Source: JBCCJA01 sp039045975 (GTDB lineage: Bacteria; Planctomycetota; Planctomycetia; Planctomycetales; Planctomycetaceae). From it: DNA of 64,000 bases. Positions 59,358 to 64,000 of this stretch are shown piece after piece. Made by a program: the position numbers and the translations under genes. Location of the stretch: the NCBI GenBank assembly GCA_039045975.1, contig JBCCJA010000014.1:5978-69977 (forward strand), in the 5' to 3' direction. The notes beneath the pieces were generated by a model that did not search any database, was not told where the DNA came from, and saw only the letters and a program-made list of their open reading frames with translations. Numbering within the stretch: position 1 is the stretch's first letter; the number at the start of each line of letters is the position of its first letter.

Positions 59358-59475
59358 GCCGTGTTGAAAAGCCATACGAGCCCGCGGCGCCAGCCGTGGA
59401 GGACATAGCTTCTTCGCCCTGACTTCCTCCACGGCTGGCGCCGAGGGCTCATTCTGTTGTGGTTTTCAACACGGC
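59358..59475. repeat. Interspersed palindromic element B, copy with outer inverted repeats
   Basis: Inner arms 59378-59403 and 59425-59450 (GAGCCCGCGGCGCCAGCCGT and GGAGGA, one mismatch) match the pair at 52672-52744, loop 21 bases. Outer arms GCCGTGTTGAAAA (59358-59370) and its complement (59463-59475) are a further perfect 13-base inverted repeat, so the element resembles a nested miniature inverted-repeat element. It lies between the phosphorylase and toxin-antitoxin genes. Confidence 0.88.
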
Positions 59476-59509
59476 GAATCCGAGTTTACCCGAAGCCGTG
59501 GGAAGCGAC

Positions 59510-61261
59510 TCAGATAATCTGCAGCCAGTACGTCGTCCGCGGCGGGATCTCGCCGCTAAGCGAAACCGGTCCGCCACTAATCGTATCGGTCGCCTGCGCC
59601 CCGAGGCCGCCACACGCTGATGGGACCGGCCGCTCCTCGTCGGCGGGGTTGCACAGCACGACGACTTTCGAGCCGCCGCCGACCGCCGTCCGGACGAAAC
59701 CGATCACACCGCCCGCTTCGGCGAATACCTCTTGGGCGGCGTCGGGATGGAAGGCCGGGTCTGATTTCTTCGCAGCGAGCATCTGCCGATAGGCGTCGAA
59801 GACGATCCGCTCGGGCCCGGCCGTGTTCGCGAGGATCTGTTCGAGTTCGGGCCTGGCGAATTTGCGGCGGTTGATCGTCCGGGCCCGCCCCGTCTCGGCG
59901 ACGCCCGCGTCGTGGTTCGACGTCGCGACGAGGCTGTGGAAATAGACGGCCGGGATGCCCCGCAGCGCGAGCATCACCGCCTGCGACGCGAGGAAGCGTT
60001 CGATCTGCCGCGTCTCGGCCTCGTCCTCGGGGTCGGCCGGGTCGGCCATCGCCGCGAAGTAGGTGATATTTAATTCGTACGGCGACTCGCTGCCGTCGCT
60101 GTTGCGTTTCGTGCTGACGTGTCCGCCGCGGGCTTTGACCGCGTCGACCAGCGCGTCCCGCCGCTCCGGCGTGACGAGCCCCTCGAGAGGACGGACCCCG
60201 ACGCCGTCGTGCGAGGCGGTGAAGTTTAAAAAAGTCATCGGCCCGGACGGCTGCTCCAGGTTCCGCAGCCAGTCGTTGAGCGGGGCCGGGTCGCCCGTCA
60301 CGAACGCGTCGAGCAGCAACGGCGCGAGGCTGAACTGATAGACCATCTGCGCCTCGTCGCCGACCGAGACGCCGTCTTCGCCGGTCGTGACGTCGCCGAA
60401 GTAACTGACGTTCTCGGCGTGCGGGACGTTTGTCTCGGTCAGCAAGATCGTGCCCGGGGCGACGTCGTCGAGGAGGGCCCGCATCAATTTCACGACCGCG
60501 TGCGTCTGCGGCAGGTGGATGCAGGGCGTACCGAGTTCTTTCCACAGATAAGCGATCGCGTCGAGCCGCACGATCCGCGCCCCTCGGGCGACGTACCCGA
60601 GCAGCACGTCGAGCATCTCGACGAGTACGTCGGGCTCGGCAAAATTGAGATCGACCTGGTCCGCACTGAACGTCGTCCAGACGTACCTCGTCTCGCCGCC
60701 GGCGACCTCGACTTCGGTCAGCAGCGGTAGGCTGCGGGGCCGTGTGACCCGCGTCAGCCGTTCGTCCGCGGGGTCGGCGTCGATAAAGAAGTCGCGGAAA
60801 GTCTCGTCCCCTGCGAGATAGCCCCGGAAATATTCACTGCTCGCGGAGCAGTGGTTGAGTACGAGGTCGTACATCAGGTCGAACGACTCACGCATCGCGG
60901 CGACGTCGTCCCACGTGCCGACGGCGTCGGCGACGGCCCGATAATCGACGACACTGAATCCGTCGTCCGACGTGTAAGGACAGAACGGCAGCAGGTGCAC
61001 CGTCGAGACCGGCACGTCGTGCTCGACTAAGAAATCGCGCTGAACCGACAGGGCATTTTTATCCCCGTCGCCTGCGACCTGATCGCCGTAAGTGATCAGC
61101 ACGACGTCGCGTTCGTCCCATAGCCCGCCATCGCGGCCGCTTATTCCCGCATACCGGCCCGCCAGATCGTCGAGGCGGGCGAGCGTGGCGTCGCCCGCTT
61201 CTCCGTAAAGGGACCGCAATATTGAGCCGATCGTCGCCGCCGCCGCGTCCGAGAGGTGCAA
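59510..61261 (-). CDS. GH13_18-type sugar phosphorylase (sucrose/glucosylglycerate type)
   Basis: A 583-residue enzyme starting at a TTG with a GGGG purine run 8 bases upstream. GH13 sites are clear: STVHLLPFCPYTSDDGFSVV at the front, RIVRLDAIAYLWKELG with the nucleophile Asp, ILLTETNVPHAENVSYF with the acid/base Glu, and FLNFTASHDGVGVRPLEG with the transition-state Asp. The LNFTASHDG and TSDDGF segments place it in the sucrose phosphorylase/glucosylglycerate phosphorylase branch, which releases glucose 1-phosphate from an alpha-glucoside. Glucosylglycerate is the more likely substrate in a halotolerant bacterium, but this is inference. It starts 20 bases after the glycosyltransferase gene. 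Confidence 0.87.
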   Translation of the reverse strand: MHLSDAAAATIGSILRSLYGEAGDATLARLDDLAGRYAGISGRDGGLWDERDVVLITYGDQVAGDGDKNALSVQRDFLVEHDVPVSTVHLLPFCPYTSDDGFSVVDYRAVADAVGTWDDVAAMRESFDLMYDLVLNHCSASSEYFRGYLAGDETFRDFFIDADPADERLTRVTRPRSLPLLTEVEVAGGETRYVWTTFSADQVDLNFAEPDVLVEMLDVLLGYVARGARIVRLDAIAYLWKELGTPCIHLPQTHAVVKLMRALLDDVAPGTILLTETNVPHAENVSYFGDVTTGEDGVSVGDEAQMVYQFSLAPLLLDAFVTGDPAPLNDWLRNLEQPSGPMTFLNFTASHDGVGVRPLEGLVTPERRDALVDAVKARGGHVSTKRNSDGSESPYELNITYFAAMADPADPEDEAETRQIERFLASQAVMLALRGIPAVYFHSLVATSNHDAGVAETGRARTINRRKFARPELEQILANTAGPERIVFDAYRQMLAAKKSDPAFHPDAAQEVFAEAGGVIGFVRTAVGGGSKVVVLCNPADEERPVPSACGGLGAQATDTISGGPVSLSGEIPPRTTYWLQII

Positions 61262-61281
61262 GCCGTCGCCCCGCGTTGAGT

Positions 61282-62550
61282 TTAAAGGTCGTCCTGGCCG
61301 GTGAAGTTGCAGATGATCGCCCGCAGCTTCCGCTTCAAGACCGAATAGCTATAGAACCGCGTCGCGAGCTCGAAGTTCTTGTCGACCATCTTCTGCCGAA
61401 AAGACTCGTCGTCGATGACGCGTCGGACCTTGTCGGCGACCGACTTCGTCAGGTAGCCGTCCATCGTGATGACCTCGAACCCGACCGGCTCGATGTCGAC
61501 GCGGAAGATCGAATAGCGGTTCACGAGGACCGGCTTCTTGAACAGGAACGCCTCAAGCAGCGCGTTGCCGAAGCCCTCGTAAATGCTCGGGTAGGTGACG
61601 AAGTCGGCGTGCGGGTAGGTGTCCCACAGCGAGTAGATTTTATTCCCGTCGGGGCCGTCCTCGCGGGTCTCGCCGACGTGGGCGTCGGCGAACCGCAGGT
61701 CGACGCCCTGGTTCGCGGCCATCTCGGCGAGGGCGTTTTTATATTCTTGGCCTTCGTCGCCCGACTCGTGGGTGATGACGAGCTTGCACCGCGGGTCGTT
61801 CAGTTGGGCGACGAGGTTGATCGAGTGCTCGATCCCCTTCCGCGGCACGACCCGTGTCGGCTGCAGAATCAAAATATCTTCGGGCGAGACGCCGATCTGC
61901 TCGCGGAAGTCGGACGAATAGAGGTCGCAGGTGTCGCGTTCGGTTTCGAAGTCGAGCACGTTCGGGATCAGGATCGAGCTGCACCCGGTCCGCCACGCGA
62001 GGTCCTGCTGGGCCGGGGAGTTGATCGTGACGTGCTGGATCGAAGGCAGGTTCGGCGGGAAGGCCATTTCGAGCACGTCGCCGACGGCGTTGACCTTGAA
62101 GCGGTCGCGTTCCCAATAGAAGTCGTGGTGGTGGGCGATCGTCGGGAAGTTCGTCTCCGCGATGAACTGCGTCAGCGCCACGCCTAGCGGGATGTTCATC
62201 GGGATCGTCAGGCAGTTCTGCGCGACGAGGATGTCGATCCCGAACGTACCGACGAAGTCGTACAGCGAAGCCTTCAGCCGCTCCGCGATCTCGTAGATCT
62301 GGTGCGTGACCTCGGCCGGGCGTTTCAGCGTGCCGAAGACCGCGGCGTTGATCGCCTCGATCTCGGGGTGGCCGAAGTAGGCCTCCGGGACCTCCATGCT
62401 GACGCGGGGGTCGCGGTCGAGCTTGCCGGCGTACCAGAACGAGACGTGCTCGTGGTCCCAGAGGACTTCGGCCCACTTCGCGCTCTCGAGCGAGACCCCG
62501 TCGGTCCCGGCGAAGCGGGTCGAGATGAAGCCGATGTGCTGCTGTTTCAT
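61282..62550 (-). CDS. Glycosyltransferase family 4 protein, osmolyte-linked
   Basis: A 422-residue GT-B enzyme. HIGFISTRFAGTDGVSLESAKWAEVL is the N-terminal opening, HHDFYWERDRFKVNAVGD a mid-domain motif with charged residues, ILQPTRVVPRKGIEHSINLV starts the donor half, and YPSIYEGFGNALLEAFLFKKPV holds the ExxxxxxxE (EGFGNALLE) donor-binding motif. Its partner is the GH13_18 phosphorylase 20 bases downstream. Related GT4 enzymes make glucosyl- or mannosyl-glycerate-type solutes. Start ATG 62550 is chosen over in-frame starts at 62604 and 62772. Confidence 0.85.
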   Translation of the reverse strand: MKQQHIGFISTRFAGTDGVSLESAKWAEVLWDHEHVSFWYAGKLDRDPRVSMEVPEAYFGHPEIEAINAAVFGTLKRPAEVTHQIYEIAERLKASLYDFVGTFGIDILVAQNCLTIPMNIPLGVALTQFIAETNFPTIAHHHDFYWERDRFKVNAVGDVLEMAFPPNLPSIQHVTINSPAQQDLAWRTGCSSILIPNVLDFETERDTCDLYSSDFREQIGVSPEDILILQPTRVVPRKGIEHSINLVAQLNDPRCKLVITHESGDEGQEYKNALAEMAANQGVDLRFADAHVGETREDGPDGNKIYSLWDTYPHADFVTYPSIYEGFGNALLEAFLFKKPVLVNRYSIFRVDIEPVGFEVITMDGYLTKSVADKVRRVIDDESFRQKMVDKNFELATRFYSYSVLKRKLRAIICNFTGQDDL

Positions 62551-62673
62551 GCGGGTGACGGCGGCGGGCGGTGTCTGCGTCGGGGCGGCGTCGGGCCGGA
62601 TCATGGCAAGGGGGGCGACGGCCCGAAAGCCCCGCCGCGGGGCGATTTCGCCTCGCCGCGTTATCGTCGGGCG

Positions 62674-64000
62674 ATGACCGCCGCGTTGCCGCCGCTCGCC
62701 GCCGACGACCCGCTCGCCACGCCGGTACGTTTCCTGCCCGGTGTCGGGGACCGGCGGGCCGCGATGTTGCACCGCCTCGGCCTAAGGACGGCGGCCGACG
62801 TCCTGTTCAACCTGCCGAAGGACGCCCTCGACCTGACGACCGTCGTCGCCGCCGGCGACCTCAAAGAGGGCGACCGTCAGACGGTCCGGGGCCGGCTCGT
62901 CGACCGCGACTCGCGTTCGCTCGGCGGACGGAAGACGCTGACGAAACTGCTGCTCGACTGCGACGGCGTGTACGTCGCCGGCGTGTGGTTCAACCAGCCG
63001 TGGGTGCTCCGGAAGTACGCCGACGACGCGGAGTTGCTGTTCACCGCGAAGCCGAAATTCCGTCAGGGGCGGTGGGAGTTCCCGAACCCCGACGTCGAGG
63101 TCGTCGAGTCGGAGGCCGACGACGCGGGCGAGGCCGACGACGCCGAGTCCGAAGACGGCGAAGGGCCGGTCGAGGGCGACATCTTGCCCCGCTACCGGCT
63201 GACGGAGGGCCTCACGCTGTCACAGATGCGGCGGATCAGCCGGGCGGCCGCGGAACGGTTCGCCGACGCCGTCACCGACCCGGTGCCCGACGAGATCGTC
63301 ACGGCGGCGTCCCTGCCGCCGCTCGACGTCGCCGTCCGGGAGCTGCACGCCCCGACGTCGATCGAGGCCTTCGGCGAGGCGCGTCGGCGGATGATTTTCG
63401 ACGACCTGCTCGCGTTCCAACTCGGGCTCGCGGTCCGCCGTCGGGCGTACGGGGCCGAGGGCGCGGCGCCGCGGATCGAGGTCTCCGCGAAGGTCGACGC
63501 CCGGATCCGGCGGCTGTTCCCGTTCGCGTTCACCGCGGGACAGGACGAAGCGGTGCGGCAGATCGTCGCCGACGTGGGCTCGCCGCGGGCGATGCACCGG
63601 CTGCTGCAGGCCGACGTCGGCGCGGGCAAGACGGTCGTCGCGCTCTACGCGATGCTGGCGGCGATCGCGGGCGGTTATCAGGCGGTGCTGATGGCCCCGA
63701 CGGCGGTGCTCGCGCGGCAGCACTGGCTGACGGTCGAGCGTGCCCTCGCCGACAGCCGCGTGCGGAGGCGGCTGCTGATCGGCGACGTCACCGCGGCCGA
63801 GCGGAAGCGGAACGTGGCCGACGTCGCGTCGGGGGCGGTCGACCTGATCGTCGGCACGCAGGCGGTAATTCAGGACGACGTGACGTTCGCCCGACTGGGG
63901 GTCGCGGTCGTCGACGAGCAGCACAAGTTCGGGGTAGCACAGCGGGCCCGGTTCGCGTCGGCGGCGTCCACGTCCTCCCTCTCCCCCCCCGCGGGGGGAG
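62674..64000 (+). CDS. recG: ATP-dependent DNA helicase RecG (N-terminal part, runs off window)
   Basis: Starts at ATG 62674 and continues past the window. TPVRFLPGVGDRRAAMLHRL and TAADVLFNLPKD form the RecG wedge-domain opening. FTAGQDEAVRQIVADV precedes Walker A LQADVGAGKTVVAL, VLMAPTAVLARQHW is motif Ia-like and VAVVDEQHKFGVAQR is the DExH motif (DEQH) that is typical of RecG. An acidic insert (EADDAGEADDAESEDGEG) lies near residue 150. RecG remodels stalled forks and Holliday junctions. The sequence after FGVAQRARF becomes Ser/Pro-rich and does not match the expected MTATPIPR region, see the palindrome at the window edge. Confidence 0.93.
   Translation, partial: MTAALPPLAADDPLATPVRFLPGVGDRRAAMLHRLGLRTAADVLFNLPKDALDLTTVVAAGDLKEGDRQTVRGRLVDRDSRSLGGRKTLTKLLLDCDGVYVAGVWFNQPWVLRKYADDAELLFTAKPKFRQGRWEFPNPDVEVVESEADDAGEADDAESEDGEGPVEGDILPRYRLTEGLTLSQMRRISRAAAERFADAVTDPVPDEIVTAASLPPLDVAVRELHAPTSIEAFGEARRRMIFDDLLAFQLGLAVRRRAYGAEGAAPRIEVSAKVDARIRRLFPFAFTAGQDEAVRQIVADVGSPRAMHRLLQADVGAGKTVVALYAMLAAIAGGYQAVLMAPTAVLARQHWLTVERALADSRVRRRLLIGDVTAAERKRNVADVASGAVDLIVGTQAVIQDDVTFARLGVAVVDEQHKFGVAQRARFASAASTSSLSPPAGG
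63981..64000. repeat. C-rich palindrome at the window edge inside recG
   Basis: CTCCCCCCCCGCGGGGGGAG at 63981-64000 is a GC palindrome, preceded by TCCTCCCT. In the recG frame it is read as SSLSPPAGG. It is truncated by the window end, so its full extent is unknown. Confidence 0.45.

Noticed and set aside
1..64000. Prophage, integrative element, rRNA operon or secondary-metabolite cluster
   Set aside because: No integrase, phage structural gene, rRNA, NRPS or PKS domain is present; the three tRNAs lack adjacent attachment-site duplications that I can see.

Overview
This is a 64 kb chromosomal window of very GC-rich DNA whose gene content points to the phylum Planctomycetota. The markers are a DUF1559 prepilin-like protein, a cysteine-rich YTV-repeat wall protein, Gfo/Idh/MocA oxidoreductases with a Tat leader, a serine/threonine kinase, many lipoproteins of unknown function and several families of interspersed palindromic repeats. 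The genus cannot be read from the sequence. There is no prophage, rRNA operon, CRISPR array or large genomic island; apart from one decayed REP transposase the window is core or lineage-specific chromosome. GTG and TTG starts and 4-base ATGA/GTGA overlaps are common.

Layout. 1-9 kb: an ABC importer operon (ATPase, permease, truncated binding protein), a membrane-anchored coiled-coil protein, a caspase-like lipoprotein, the YTV-repeat protein and a large secreted protein. 9.1-9.9 kb: a REP/RAYT unit, a Y1-type transposase gene broken by an amber codon and flanked on both sides by inverted pairs of GTAG-headed palindromes. 9.9-24 kb: oxidoreductases, a CMD/AhpD-like protein, YdjY-like protein, hydrolase and macrodomain genes in an overlapping operon, a GT4 glycosyltransferase, a DUF11-like surface protein, a zinc-metallopeptidase-like lipoprotein whose leader contains a palindromic repeat, and a class II photolyase fused to a second FAD enzyme. 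24-35 kb: helical and integral membrane proteins, a secreted FlgG-like protein, a TauE-type transporter with a micro-membrane protein, DJ-1/PfpI and DUF423 genes, an FAD oxidase, an aldo/keto reductase and a prepilin-peptidase-like protein with degenerate active site. 35-42 kb: tRNA-Asp, another HExxH lipoprotein, nitroreductase, Hsp20, and the proteostasis cluster tRNA-Gly, tig, clpP, clpP. 42-52.5 kb: a kinase/pseudo-receiver, radical SAM enzyme, bile-acid-symporter-like carrier, transglutaminase-like lipoprotein, kdsA, DUF1559 prepilin and UbiB-like kinase. 52.5-64 kb: palindromic repeats, an AAA+ ATPase, hemolysin III, a zinc-ribbon coiled coil, tRNA-Gln, LptE-like and BamD-like lipoproteins, a RelE/ParE toxin-antitoxin pair, a GH13_18 phosphorylase with a GT4 partner, and the start of recG.

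Functional links. kdsA, the LptE-like and the BamD-like lipoproteins argue for a Gram-negative-type outer membrane with Kdo-containing lipopolysaccharide. tig plus two clpP genes and hsp20 form a protein-quality-control block. The phosphorylase/glycosyltransferase pair suggests glycoside osmolyte or storage metabolism. The most unusual features are the palindromic repeats: at least three families besides the REPs, two of them translated in frame inside lipoprotein leaders, one supplying a stop codon, and a possible fourth family at the window edge inside recG.
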